Below the pieces are notes generated by a model, which ran no database searches, was not told the DNA's origin, and worked only from the letters and a program-made list of their open reading frames with translations. The position numbers and the translations under genes are program-made. From assembly GCA_033856255.1 (NCBI GenBank), contig JAWVFH010000023.1, forward strand, positions 74,822 to 138,821: a DNA stretch of 64,000 nt, read 5' to 3'. Within the stretch, counting starts at the first letter, position 1. The number at the start of each line of letters is the position of its first letter. Source of the stretch: WHSW01 sp033856255 (GTDB lineage: Bacteria; Actinomycetota; Thermoleophilia; Solirubrobacterales; 70-9). Below, piece after piece: positions 17,570 through 26,427 of this stretch.

Positions 17570-18211
17570 TCAACTCGGCGGCGAGAGCACCGACGGGGGG
17601 ATGTCGGCGATCCCGACTGCACGGTAAAGGGTCGCGCTCGGTTTGGCCACGAGCCACCGCCCGCCGTTTCGGCTCAGGTAGACGATGTCGTCCTCGATCG
17701 ACTTCTCGTCGCGATCCGCGAACGTGGTGACCACGCTCGCCACGACCGTCGCCGAGCGTCCGTCGAGCTCGGCGATCCGGGTGTCCGTCACCTTCACCCC
17801 GGCCCAGACCGGGAGCCCGCGGGGGTCGCGGTAGCCGATCGAGGCCTCGAGCGAGGCGGCGCAGCCGGCCCGCGGCTCGGGCAGCTGAACCTCGTCGATC
17901 ACGCCGGGGGCGAGCAGGGCGCAGGCGGAGGCACCGTCGCGGGCGTCGAGCGCCTCGATGTAGTCGCGCGCCGTCCGCTCTGCCCGGCGCTCGAGCGCGT
18001 TCACCCGCGGGTCCGCGGTCGCGGTCTCGGCGGGCCCCGGGGCCTCGCCCGGCCGGGTGGCCTCGGAGGTCGAGGTCACGGTCGTCGTGCTCGCCGAGGG
18101 CAGGGGCACGGTGGTCGTCGAGGCGACCGGCCGATCGCCACCCCCGCACCCGCTGACCGTGACGGCGCCGATCGCGGCAAGCACCCCGATTGAGATCGAC
18201 CTGGAGCTCAT
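17570..18211 (-). CDS. Lipoprotein with NTF2-like domain
   Basis: A 213-residue predicted lipoprotein. A short hydrophobic N-terminus ends with the lipobox V-S-G-C-G-G-G. A Ser/Thr/Pro-rich linker of about 45 residues follows, then an NTF2-like domain (A-R-D-Y-I-E-A-L-D-A-R-D, A-C-A-L-L-A-P-G, closing G-G-R-W-L-V-A-K). The ATG at 18211 is preferred over one four codons earlier. Such proteins commonly assess cell-wall precursors or act as accessory factors; the exact role is unknown. The gap to the ABC ATPase gene contains the sequence CCAATTGCGGC, shared with palindrome copy A. Confidence 0.72.
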   Translation of the reverse strand: MSSRSISIGVLAAIGAVTVSGCGGGDRPVASTTTVPLPSASTTTVTSTSEATRPGEAPGPAETATADPRVNALERRAERTARDYIEALDARDGASACALLAPGVIDEVQLPEPRAGCAASLEASIGYRDPRGLPVWAGVKVTDTRIAELDGRSATVVASVVTTFADRDEKSIEDDIVYLSRNGGRWLVAKPSATLYRAVGIADIPPSVLSPPS

Positions 18212-18269
18212 TGAACCCTGCATTTTCCGGCGATCCGGGACGCGCTTGGCGTCCGCGGGTTCGCATACC

Positions 18270-18296
18270 TTGACAGCCGGTGTCCTCCGCTAATCT
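18270..18296 (+). promoter_or_regulatory. Putative promoter of the transketolase operon
   Basis: TTGACA at 18270-18275 and TAATCT at 18291-18296 are separated by 15 bases. The -10 ends seven bases before GTG 18304. This favours a leaderless transcript starting at that GTG, and argues against an earlier GTG at 18280 that would lie inside the promoter. Confidence 0.5.
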
Positions 18297-18303
18297 CGCC
18301 AGC

Positions 18304-19233
18304 GTGACCCACCTGAGGCCGGTCCCCGATCCGAAGCCTCCGGCGCGCACCGACGACCGTCAGCCGACGATCGCCGAGCTCGAGCGCTGGGCGACGGTGC
18401 TGCGCATGGACTGCGTCTCGATGCTCGCGGTGGCGAAGTCGGGGCATCTCGACTCCTCGCTGTCGTCCGCCGACGTTGTCGCCGCCCTCTACTACCGGGT
18501 CCTTCGCCACAACCCGGAGAACCCGGCGTGGCCCGAGCGCGATCGCTTCGTCCTCTGCAAGGGCCACGCGGCGCCGATCCAGTACGCCGCTCTCGCCCAC
18601 ACCGGCTACTTCCCGCGCGAGGACCTGATGGGCCTGCGCCAGATCGGCGCCCACCTCCAGGGCCACCCGGACATGAACCGGACCCCGGGGGTCGAGGTCT
18701 CGACGGGCTCGCTCGGCCAGGGCCTCTCGATGTGCCTGGGAATCGCGCTGGCGCTGCGCCTGGACGGCCTCTCCGAGACGGCGCACGTCTTCGGCCTGCT
18801 CTCCGACGGCGACTGCCAGGAGGGTCAGACGTGGGAGGCCGCGACCGCCGTGCCGCACTTCGGGGTCACGAACCTGACCGCGATCGTCGACTACAACCAC
18901 CTGCAGACCGACGGCACCACCGAGGAGGTCATGGACACCGGCGACGTGCGCGCCAAGTTCGAGGCCTTCGGCTGGGACGCGGTCGAGATCGACGGCCACG
19001 ACATGAACGCCGTGGTCGAGGCGCTGGAGCGCAGCCGGACGCTGGAGCGCCCGGCGGCGATCGTCTGCCAGACAACGAAGGGCAAGGGCGTCTCGGCGAT
19101 GGAGGGTCGCTTCGGCTTCCACGGCAAGGCGGCGGTGAGCCCGGAGTTCGCCGCCGAGGCGCTGGAGGAGCTGGAGGAGCGGATCGAACAGCAGACCAAG
19201 GCGCTGCAGAGCGCCGAGGACGCGGAGGAGTAG
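18304..19233 (+). CDS. Transketolase, N-terminal (TPP-binding) subunit
   Basis: A 309-residue half-transketolase. It carries the TPP motif L-S-D-G-D-C-Q-E-G with D-Y-N-H-L-Q about 30 residues on, plus G-H-L-D-S-S-L-S, G-S-L-G-Q-G-L and F-H-G-K-A. Together with the next gene it would make a two-subunit transketolase of the pentose phosphate pathway. Some split transketolases serve DHNA, apiose or other C2-transfer pathways, so the substrate is not certain. GTG 18304 is chosen from the promoter spacing. Confidence 0.88.
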   Translation: MTHLRPVPDPKPPARTDDRQPTIAELERWATVLRMDCVSMLAVAKSGHLDSSLSSADVVAALYYRVLRHNPENPAWPERDRFVLCKGHAAPIQYAALAHTGYFPREDLMGLRQIGAHLQGHPDMNRTPGVEVSTGSLGQGLSMCLGIALALRLDGLSETAHVFGLLSDGDCQEGQTWEAATAVPHFGVTNLTAIVDYNHLQTDGTTEEVMDTGDVRAKFEAFGWDAVEIDGHDMNAVVEALERSRTLERPAAIVCQTTKGKGVSAMEGRFGFHGKAAVSPEFAAEALEELEERIEQQTKALQSAEDAEE

Positions 19234-19235
19234 CG

Positions 19236-20237
19236 ATGCCGGCCGAGGCGAAGAGCGAGCCGGCCGCGACCCGGGCCGCCTACGGCGAGGCGCTCGCCGA
19301 CCTCGGCGAGGTCCACGAGGACGTCGTCGCCCTCGACGCCGACCTCGCGGTCTCGACCCAGTCGATGAAGTTCGGCAAGCGATTCCCGGAGCGCTTCTTC
19401 AACTGCGGCGCGGCGGAGGCGAACATGATGTCGATGGCCTGCGGGCTGGCCGCCACGGGCAAGGTCCCCTACGCCTCGACCTTCGCGATCTTCGCGGCCG
19501 GGCGCGCCTATGACCAGGTCCGCCTCGGGATCGCCCACAACGAGCTCAAGGTCCGGATCGGCGCCTCGCACGGCGGCGTCTCGCTGGGCGAGGACGGCGC
19601 CTCGCACGCGATGATCGAGGACATCGCGCTGATGCGGGCGATGCCGCGGATGCAGGTCGTCGTCCCCGCCGACTACAACCAGGCGTATCGCGCCGTGATC
19701 GACAGCTACGAGGCCAACGACGAGCCGATGTACATGCGCTTCGGCCGTCCCGCGACCCCGCCCGTCTACGACGAGATCCCCGACTCGCTCGGCAGCGGGG
19801 TGGACGTGATCCGCGAGGGCAAGGACATCAGCCTGATCGCCACCGGCCACATGGTCTGGCGGGCGCTGGAGGCGGCCGAGAAGCTCGAGTCGGAGGACGG
19901 CGTGGAGGCGGAGGTGATCAACGTCTCGATCATCAAGCCGCTCGCCTCGGCGCCGATCCTCGAGTCGCTGTCGAAGACCGGGGTCGCGGTGACCGCCGAG
20001 GAGCACCGGGTCGCCGGCGGGCTCGCCGACGCGGTGCGCACGGTCGCCGCCGAGCAGCACCCGGTGCCGATCTTCGCCGTCGGCATGGGCGACGAGTTCA
20101 GCCTCTCGGGCACCGGCGAGGCCTGCATGGAGCACTTCGGGCTCACCGCCCGCGGGATCGGCGACCGCGCCCGCGAGGCGCTACTGCTGAAGCCGATCGT
20201 CTCCCGCGCGCCGCTCTTCGGGCCCGAGTGGACCTGA
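19236..20237 (+). CDS. Transketolase, C-terminal subunit
   Basis: A 333-residue partner subunit starting two bases after the N-subunit stop. It contains the Pyr domain (F-N-C-G-A-A-E-A-N-M-M-S, A-S-T-F-A-I-F-A-A-G-R-A-Y-D-Q-V-R) with the catalytic Glu in that first motif. The transketolase C domain follows (L-I-A-T-G-H-M-V, V-I-N-V-S-I-I-K-P, T-A-E-E-H). It forms the active heterotetramer with the upstream gene. Confidence 0.88.
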   Translation: MPAEAKSEPAATRAAYGEALADLGEVHEDVVALDADLAVSTQSMKFGKRFPERFFNCGAAEANMMSMACGLAATGKVPYASTFAIFAAGRAYDQVRLGIAHNELKVRIGASHGGVSLGEDGASHAMIEDIALMRAMPRMQVVVPADYNQAYRAVIDSYEANDEPMYMRFGRPATPPVYDEIPDSLGSGVDVIREGKDISLIATGHMVWRALEAAEKLESEDGVEAEVINVSIIKPLASAPILESLSKTGVAVTAEEHRVAGGLADAVRTVAAEQHPVPIFAVGMGDEFSLSGTGEACMEHFGLTARGIGDRAREALLLKPIVSRAPLFGPEWT

Positions 20238-20238
20238 G

Positions 20239-20985
20239 CTAGGGCCGGCGCGGAGCCGCGGCCGCCGGAGGCAGCTCCATCGAGGCGAGCTGGTTGCGGA
20301 GAGCCGTGTCCGGGACCCGGATCATGCCCCTCGTCGGGCGGTCGAGGTCGGCGATCACGAGCAACAGGAACGAAACAAGGAGTGATGCGAGGGCGACCGC
20401 GACCACGCCCCGCCCGATGATCGCCAGGTAGGCGCCGAGCAGGCCGAGGGCAAGCGCGGCGCCGAGGATCTCGAGCACGAAGACTGCGATCGGGACCTGG
20501 TTGTTGAGCGCCGCGATGCGCGTGCTCTGGGCGTCGATCATCTCGTTCAGGGTCTCGATGTAAAGCCGCGCGGCGCTCGCCACCGGCTCGGTGTCGAGGG
20601 CCTGCCCACCGAGGGCCCAGAGTTGGCGTTGAAGCTGCCCTTCGGTCCCCGCGGTCGCCTTTGCCTGATCGCTGCCCGGGATCGTGTCGGACAGCCGCAG
20701 GGCGCTCTCGGTGTAGTCGACCAGCACCGTCAGCGACCTGGTCCGGATCGGCTCGGGCAGCGTCTGCGCTCGCAGATACGTCGTCCCGATCGTGTTCGCT
20801 TCGTCGACGATTGCCGCGCGGCGATTCTCATACCTCGACACCGCCAGGGAGAGGCCGAACGCGAGGATCAATCCGACTACGCCGAGCAGCGCTCCCTGGA
20901 GGACTCCGAACGGTTCCTTGAGGTCGTCGGAGAGGTGTCGTACGCGGTGCCCAAGGAAGACGCCGAGCGCCGTCGCGCCGAGCAC
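20239..20985 (-). CDS. DUF4239 family membrane protein
   Basis: At least 248 residues with two N-terminal and two C-terminal membrane helices (L-L-G-V-V-G-L-I-L-A-F; V-F-V-L-E-I-L-G-A-A-L-A-L-G; A-S-L-L-V-S-F-L-L-L-V-I-A) around a soluble helical middle. This bestrophin-like layout is typical of DUF4239. The hydrophobic stretch continues upstream of GTG 20985 (L-V-I-F-G-V), so the true start may be a CTG at 21003 or 21009. Its stop lies one base after the opposing transketolase stop. Function unknown; possibly an ion channel. Confidence 0.7.
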   Translation of the reverse strand: MLGATALGVFLGHRVRHLSDDLKEPFGVLQGALLGVVGLILAFGLSLAVSRYENRRAAIVDEANTIGTTYLRAQTLPEPIRTRSLTVLVDYTESALRLSDTIPGSDQAKATAGTEGQLQRQLWALGGQALDTEPVASAARLYIETLNEMIDAQSTRIAALNNQVPIAVFVLEILGAALALGLLGAYLAIIGRGVVAVALASLLVSFLLLVIADLDRPTRGMIRVPDTALRNQLASMELPPAAAAPRRP

Positions 20986-21054
20986 GACCCCGAAGATGAC
21001 CAGGGCCAGCTCGAAGCTGGAGAGCCTGAAGAGGAAGATGGCGCGCGGACGCGC

Positions 21055-21348
21055 TCAGATCCCGAGCAGCTGCTTCTTCTTCGCCTCGAAGTCCTCGGCG
21101 GTGATCACGCCCTCGTCGCGAAGCTTGGCGAGCTGCTCGAGCTCCGCGGCGTAGTCGGGCGCGGCGGCCGGCGCGGGCGCTGCCGCGGCCGGCGGGGGCG
21201 CGGCGGGGGCCTGCTGCTCGTACTGCTCCTGCTCCTGCGCAGCCCACCTCTGCTGCTGGCGATGCTGGACGCGGCCGGCCACGCCCACCGCGACGCCCGC
21301 CCTTGCGGCGGTGCCAACGAGCCCGGGGCCTCTTCTCATCAATGGCAT
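21055..21348 (-). CDS. SHOCT domain small protein
   Basis: A 97-residue protein. It has a basic/Gly N-terminus, a Gln-rich and then Ala/Pro-rich linker, and a C-terminal SHOCT motif (L-E-Q-L-A-K-L-R-D-E-G-V-I-T-A-E-D-F). SHOCT segments are short oligomerisation tails. It follows the DUF6325-like gene on the same strand, a pair common in actinobacteria and associated with envelope or stress functions that are not well defined. Confidence 0.75.
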   Translation of the reverse strand: MPLMRRGPGLVGTAARAGVAVGVAGRVQHRQQQRWAAQEQEQYEQQAPAAPPPAAAAPAPAAAPDYAAELEQLAKLRDEGVITAEDFEAKKKQLLGI

Positions 21349-21365
21349 CTCAGTTCTCTTTCTCG

Positions 21366-21797
21366 CTAGGCGTTGGCGTGGGCCCACTCGCGGGCCGCGA
21401 CGACGATTTCATGGGGGACGCGTCCGAGGTCGTAGAGCTCGCCGCCGGCGTCGCGGATCGCGTCCGTGAGGCGCGTCGCCCACAGGTCCTCCCAGACCAG
21501 CAGCGCCGCGGACGAGTTCGGCTCGAGCTCCTCTCCGGCCGCCGTCAGGTCCTCCTCGTTGAAGAGGCCGGCCGTCTCAGCCCCCGCCTTCTCCAGGGCA
21601 GCCTGGACCTCGGGATCGAGGTCGGAGAGCTCGAACCCGGCCACCTGTCCGTCGCTGTCCTTCGCGACGAAGGCGAGGTCGATGATCCGGATCGTTTCGG
21701 ATTCGACCAGGTCCTGCAGCGCCGGGGCGATCTCCCCCTTGAACTCGTTGCCCGGGAAGGCGACGATCATGTACTCGACCGGCCCGATCTCACTCAT
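21366..21797 (-). CDS. DUF6325-like protein
   Basis: A 143-residue acidic protein beginning E-I-G-P-V-E-Y-M-I-V-A-F-P-G-N-E-F and containing I-R-I-I-D-L-A-F-V and S-A-A-L-L-V-W-E-D-L-W-A. These match a DUF1269/DUF6325-type family found next to SHOCT genes. No catalytic motif is visible. It shares an operon with the SHOCT gene 17 bases downstream. Confidence 0.7.
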   Translation of the reverse strand: MSEIGPVEYMIVAFPGNEFKGEIAPALQDLVESETIRIIDLAFVAKDSDGQVAGFELSDLDPEVQAALEKAGAETAGLFNEEDLTAAGEELEPNSSAALLVWEDLWATRLTDAIRDAGGELYDLGRVPHEIVVAAREWAHANA

Positions 21798-21875
21798 GCG
21801 TTTCCCGCTTTCTCGTCTCGGTTAGGTCTGTGCGTCAAACCTATCGCGCCGGGGCTCGACGGTAGGGTCACCGCT

Positions 21876-23519
21876 GTGAACGCTGAGTCAGCCGGAGTCC
21901 GCGCGGCGACGGGCATCGTCCTCGCCACGCTCGCGGCGGGGCAGTTCGTGATGGCCCTCGACACCACGGTCATGAACACGGCGATCGCGACGGTCGCCGA
22001 CGATCTCGGAACCACCGTCACCGGGATCCAGACCGCGATCACGCTCTACACCCTGGTGATGGCGTCGCTGATGGTCACCGGCGGGAAGATCGGCGAGATC
22101 ATCGGTCGCAAGCGGGCCTTCTCGATTGGCTGCATCGTCTACGCCTGCGGGTCGTTCACGACCTCCCTGGCCCCGAACCTGACCGTGCTGATCATCGGCT
22201 GGTCGTTCCTCGAGGGCCTGGGCGCCGTGCTGATCATGCCCGCGATCGTCGCGCTGGTCGCATCGAACTTCGGACGCTCCGAGCGCCCGCGCGCCTACGG
22301 GCTCGTCGCGGCGGCCGGCGCGATCGCGGCGGCGCTGGGGCCGGTGATCGGCGGGGCGTTCACCACCTACGCCTCGTGGCGCTGGGTGTTCGCCGGCGAG
22401 GTGCTGATCGTGCTGGTGATCCTGGCCCTGGCCCGGCGGATGAACGACCGGCCGGCGGAGGAGGGTGTCCGCCTCGACCTCGTCGGCACGGCGCTGTCCG
22501 CGGCCGGGCTCGGGTTGATCGTGCTGGGGATCCTGAAGTCCGGCACCTGGGGCATCGTGAACCCGAAGCCGGGAGCTCCCGAGTGGGTCGGGCTCTCGCC
22601 GGTGATCTGGCTCGTCCTCGCCGGTGGAGTGGCTCTGGCCGCCTTCCTCGCTTGGGAGAGCCGGCGCATCAAGCGCGGCGACGGGGCCCTGATCGACCCG
22701 CAGCTGCTGCGCAACCTGCAGCTGCGCGGTGGGGTGATCTCTTTCCTCTTCACGTTCCTGCTCCAGGCCGGGCTGTTCTTCGCCGTGCCGCTGTTCCTCT
22801 CGATCGCGCTCGGCCTCTCGGCGGTCGAAACGGGCGTCCGGCTGTTGCCGCTGTCGCTCTCGTTGTTGCTGTTCGCCACCGGCATCCCCAGGCTGCTCCC
22901 CGATGTCTCGCCCCGGCGGGTCATCCGCCTCGGGTTCATGGGGCTGTTCACCGGACTCGTGCTACTGGTCGCCCTCCTCGACATCAGCGCCGGCCCAGAG
23001 GTCATCACCTGGCCCCTGCTGCTCTGCGGCGCCGGGATCGGCGCGCTGGCCTCGCAGCTCGGCAGCGTGACCGTCTCGGCGGTGCCCGACGAGAAGAGCG
23101 GCGAGGTCGGTGGTCTCCAGAACACGGGAACCCAGCTCGGTGCCTCGATCGGCACCGCCCTGGCGGGCGCCGTGCTGATCTCGGCGCTGACCGCTTCGTT
23201 TTTCACCGGGGTCCAGAACAACCCGGATGTGCCTGAGGGTCTCGCCTCGCAGGCACAGACGGAGCTCGCGAGCGGGGTCCCGTTCATTTCCGACAAAGAC
23301 CTCGAGACCGCGCTAGCGGATGCCGACGTACCTCCGGCGACGGCCGATGCCGTGCTGGAGGCGAATGAGCAGGGCCGGATCGACGGGTTGCGATCCGCCG
23401 TATCGGTCCTCGCGCTGCTGGCCCTGGTCGCCCTTCTCTTCACCAGCCACCTCCCGACGGTGCAACCCGGGGCCGAGCCGCGCGCGGGCCCGGCCGCTAC
23501 GGAGCCTGCGCCGGCGTAG
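21876..23519 (+). CDS. DHA2-type MFS drug/proton antiporter
   Basis: A 547-residue major facilitator with about 14 membrane helices. The DHA2 signature L-D-T-T-V-M-N-T-A-I lies in the first helix, and G-G-K-I-G-E-I-I-G-R-K-R in loop 2-3. It probably exports a drug or metabolite in exchange for protons; the substrate is unknown. GTG 21876 is chosen because TAGGGT (21863-21868) lies seven bases upstream and the family N-terminus begins here. Its last 23 bases overlap the convergent ClC gene. Confidence 0.9.
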   Translation: MNAESAGVRAATGIVLATLAAGQFVMALDTTVMNTAIATVADDLGTTVTGIQTAITLYTLVMASLMVTGGKIGEIIGRKRAFSIGCIVYACGSFTTSLAPNLTVLIIGWSFLEGLGAVLIMPAIVALVASNFGRSERPRAYGLVAAAGAIAAALGPVIGGAFTTYASWRWVFAGEVLIVLVILALARRMNDRPAEEGVRLDLVGTALSAAGLGLIVLGILKSGTWGIVNPKPGAPEWVGLSPVIWLVLAGGVALAAFLAWESRRIKRGDGALIDPQLLRNLQLRGGVISFLFTFLLQAGLFFAVPLFLSIALGLSAVETGVRLLPLSLSLLLFATGIPRLLPDVSPRRVIRLGFMGLFTGLVLLVALLDISAGPEVITWPLLLCGAGIGALASQLGSVTVSAVPDEKSGEVGGLQNTGTQLGASIGTALAGAVLISALTASFFTGVQNNPDVPEGLASQAQTELASGVPFISDKDLETALADADVPPATADAVLEANEQGRIDGLRSAVSVLALLALVALLFTSHLPTVQPGAEPRAGPAATEPAPA

Positions 23520-24855
23520 CTTCCGGCTGCGGAGGCATAGCCTCCGCCTTTGGTTCCTCGGCCCGCGGATCGATCAGATTGGCGACCAGGTAGGCGACGA
23601 CGACGCCGACGATGATCAGCGGCTCGGCGCCGACCCCCGATTGACCGGTCAGCACCGTCGCCAGCACGACGGCTGAGAGCGGCAGCCGCAGTACCGCCAC
23701 CGTCCCCGCCCCGAGCCCGACGGCGACCGCCGGCGTCAGGTCGAATCCGGCCAGGTGGGAGGCCATCACTCCCGCCGCGGCGCCCAGGAACATCGCCGGG
23801 AAGGTCGGGCCGCCCCTGAAGCTGCCGACCGAGAGCCCGTAGGCGAGCCCCTTGAACACCAGGAGCAGAGCGAGGGCCGAGAGCGACCAGGTGGCGGCGT
23901 TCGCGGTCAGGGGCCCGAGCGCGTCCTGGCCGGAGAAGAGGACCTGATCGACGCCCTTGTCGGTGGTCTCGGTGAAGACGATCGCGAGGCCGGCGACGAC
24001 GAGGCCGATCACGGGCAGGGCGAGGAACGGGCGGGGTGAGGCGATTCGCTCGGTGATCCGCCCGAGGCGGAAGATGACCACGGTCCCGATCGCGATCGCG
24101 GCCGCGAAGGGGATCGTCCAGAGGAAGTCGACGATGTCGGGACGGGGGAAATCGGGCAGCTGCAGAAGCTGCAGCGAGATGTCGCTGGTGTTCACCCCGG
24201 TCCACGAGCCCATCCCGATCTCGACCAGCGTCCCGATCCCGGCGGCGAGCAGGCCCAGGATCAGCACCAGCGGCAGCCGGCGCCCGGCGATCCCGGCGGC
24301 CTCGATCAGGAGCACGGCCGCGATCAGCGGCGAGCCGAACAGGAAGGAGACGGCGGCGAAGGTGCCGCAGGCAGCGACCAGGGACTGAAGCTCGAGCGGC
24401 GCGTCGGCGCGAAGCCTGCGGATCGCGAAGTAGCCCAGGCCGCCGCCGAGGGCGATCAGCGGAGCCTCCGGGCCGACGACGGCGCCGAGCCCGATGCCGG
24501 CGACCGCGGCGAGGATCACGCCGGGGAGATCGATCGGCTGGGTCGGCTCGGCGTTCAGCCCCTTTGCCGGAATGTGGCCTCCGTGGCCCGGCAGGCGGGC
24601 GATCGCGAACGCCACGACCACGCCGGCGAGGAAGAGCACCGGGAGTCCCCACCACAGCGGCACGTGGTCGAAACCGAGCGCGTCCGGGAGGTCGGTCCAG
24701 ACGGCGTCCTGGGCCTCGTGCACCGCCTCGAGGAAGACCCACGCCGCGAACGCGGCGACCACGCCGACGATCGCGGCGAGGACGAGCAGTACCACGAACT
24801 GCCGGCTGCGCATGATCGCGGCCGGATCAGGCGGGGCCGAGGGTGCTTCAGCCAT
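23497..24855 (-). CDS. ClC-family chloride channel/transporter
   Basis: A 452-residue ClC protein with about ten hydrophobic helices. The selectivity-loop motifs are G-H-G-G-H-I-P, V-V-G-P-E-A-P (the gating Glu is present) and G-S-F-R-G-G-P-T-F-P. No C-terminal CBS domains follow. TAGGCT on the minus strand (24863-24868) lies seven bases before the ATG, suggesting a leaderless start. It probably moves chloride or fluoride for ion homeostasis or acid response. Confidence 0.88.
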   Translation of the reverse strand: MAEAPSAPPDPAAIMRSRQFVVLLVLAAIVGVVAAFAAWVFLEAVHEAQDAVWTDLPDALGFDHVPLWWGLPVLFLAGVVVAFAIARLPGHGGHIPAKGLNAEPTQPIDLPGVILAAVAGIGLGAVVGPEAPLIALGGGLGYFAIRRLRADAPLELQSLVAACGTFAAVSFLFGSPLIAAVLLIEAAGIAGRRLPLVLILGLLAAGIGTLVEIGMGSWTGVNTSDISLQLLQLPDFPRPDIVDFLWTIPFAAAIAIGTVVIFRLGRITERIASPRPFLALPVIGLVVAGLAIVFTETTDKGVDQVLFSGQDALGPLTANAATWSLSALALLLVFKGLAYGLSVGSFRGGPTFPAMFLGAAAGVMASHLAGFDLTPAVAVGLGAGTVAVLRLPLSAVVLATVLTGQSGVGAEPLIIVGVVVAYLVANLIDPRAEEPKAEAMPPQPEATPAQAP

Positions 24856-24919
24856 TGCACTCAGCCTATGCGCTGCTCGGCGGGCAGGGCTGTCGACTCA
24901 GGCGGCGAACAGCCGATCG

Positions 24920-25408
24920 ATGAGCGAACCCGGGCAGCCCGACCAAGGGAGCTGGGCCGGTCGCGTCGTTTCGCGGCGGGTCGAGAAGAAGGGACTGCGT
25001 CCGCGACTGGCGGCGGCGGTGATCGCGATCCTGTGGCTGATCGCGATCGTCATCTTCGGGATCGTCGAGCACCTGATCGATCCGGCGACGTTCGACACCA
25101 TCTGGCTCGGGATGTGGTGGGCGACGCAGACCGTGACAACGGTCGGCTACGGCGACGTGGTTCCGGTCGATGCGGCCGGACAGCTGATGGCGACCGTGCT
25201 GATGATCGGCGGTCTCTCGTTCTTCGCCGTCGTCACCGGCGCGATCACCAGCGCCTTCGTCGCGCGAGCGCAGGCAACTCAGCGCGCCAGCGCGAAGGAT
25301 CCGATGATGCTGAAGCTGAACGAGCTGGAAACCCGCCTCACAGCGATCCAGGCCGATCTCGCGCGGCTTCCGGGCGCCCCGGGCGAGCAGCGCAGACCGC
25401 CGGGCTGA
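24920..25408 (+). CDS. Two-helix potassium channel
   Basis: A 162-residue K+ channel subunit. One membrane helix (A-A-V-I-A-I-L-W-L-I-A-I-V-I-F-G) precedes the pore loop with filter T-T-V-G-Y-G-D, followed by the inner helix (A-T-V-L-M-I-G-G-L-S-F-F-A-V-V). A C-terminal coiled coil (L-K-L-N-E-L-E-T-R-L) probably drives tetramer formation. There is no RCK domain. It lies divergent to the ClC gene. Confidence 0.9.
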   Translation: MSEPGQPDQGSWAGRVVSRRVEKKGLRPRLAAAVIAILWLIAIVIFGIVEHLIDPATFDTIWLGMWWATQTVTTVGYGDVVPVDAAGQLMATVLMIGGLSFFAVVTGAITSAFVARAQATQRASAKDPMMLKLNELETRLTAIQADLARLPGAPGEQRRPPG

Positions 25409-25410
25409 AC

Positions 25411-26427
25411 CTACGAACCCTCGGAGTCGCTCCCGAGCAGGCTCCGCTGCGTGAGCGTGTAGAGGAGGCCGATCGCCGGCAGCACGAGCAGGGCCGCGAC
25501 GATGAAGACGACGATCACCATCGTCAGCGTGTCGCCGGTCGCGGCGCCGCCGGAGATCGTCAGCGACGTAGGCAGCAGGTAGGGGAACTGGGCGACGCCC
25601 CAGCCCCAGACGATCGCGACCACGGCGCCCACCGCCAGCGGCCGGGCGCCGCGGCGGGCCCCGCGCCGGATCAGCGCCAGCGCCCCGATTCCGCAGACGG
25701 CGGAGAGGAGGACGAGCGGAATCCCGTCCGAGGTGAGCCCGTCGTAGACGTAGCGGGCTTCCTCGCGGAGGATGAAGATCCCGGCGACGGCGATCGCGCC
25801 CGTGACCAGCGCTGCCACCAACGCTCGGGCCGAGAAATAGCGCTCGAGATCGGCGTCCTCGGCGTGGCGAGCGTCGGTGATCAGGAAGACGGCGGCAAGG
25901 TACGCGCCGGTGGCGACGAAAAGCACCCCGACCAGGATCGAGACCGGGTTCAGCCAGCTCGTCCAGGGATCGCCGGCGGCGTTGCCGACCGGGACTCGCC
26001 CGGAGGCGATCGCGCCGACGACGGTGCCCATGAAGAACGGCGTGATCACCGAGGAGGCCGCGAACATGTGCTCGGCGAAGCTGCGCTCCGCGGGTCGCTT
26101 GACGACCTCGTGGAAGGCGAAGCCCGAGCCGCGCAGGACGATTCCGAGCGCGGCGAGGCTGAGCGGGATGAACAGCGTCGACATCACCGCCTCGAAGGCG
26201 CCCGAGAACGCGGTCCAGAGGACGACGAGGATGAAGATCAGCCAGACGTGGTTCGCCTCCCACACGGGGCCGATCGCCGAGTCGATCAGACGCCGCGCCC
26301 GCTCGGCGCGCTCGCCGCGACCGCCGACCAGCGACCAGAACCCGGCGCCGAAGTCGGCGCCACCGAAGACCGCGTACAGCGTCGCCCCGACCCAGAGGAT
26401 CGCCGCGCAGACATCGGCCTTGCTCAT
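25411..26427 (-). CDS. cydB: Cytochrome bd oxidase subunit II
   Basis: A 338-residue integral membrane subunit of the quinol oxidase, with G-A-D-F-G-A-G-F-W near the N-terminus and E-A-N-H-V-W-L-I-F, both typical of CydB. About eight to nine membrane helices are visible. Its start overlaps the cydA stop by four bases. No cydCD assembly genes are nearby. Confidence 0.92.
   Translation of the reverse strand: MSKADVCAAILWVGATLYAVFGGADFGAGFWSLVGGRGERAERARRLIDSAIGPVWEANHVWLIFILVVLWTAFSGAFEAVMSTLFIPLSLAALGIVLRGSGFAFHEVVKRPAERSFAEHMFAASSVITPFFMGTVVGAIASGRVPVGNAAGDPWTSWLNPVSILVGVLFVATGAYLAAVFLITDARHAEDADLERYFSARALVAALVTGAIAVAGIFILREEARYVYDGLTSDGIPLVLLSAVCGIGALALIRRGARRGARPLAVGAVVAIVWGWGVAQFPYLLPTSLTISGGAATGDTLTMVIVVFIVAALLVLPAIGLLYTLTQRSLLGSDSEGS

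Noticed and set aside
21876..24742. Minus-strand frame running through the MFS and ClC region
   Set aside because: Composition is shadow-like; both real genes have intact signature motifs in other frames.
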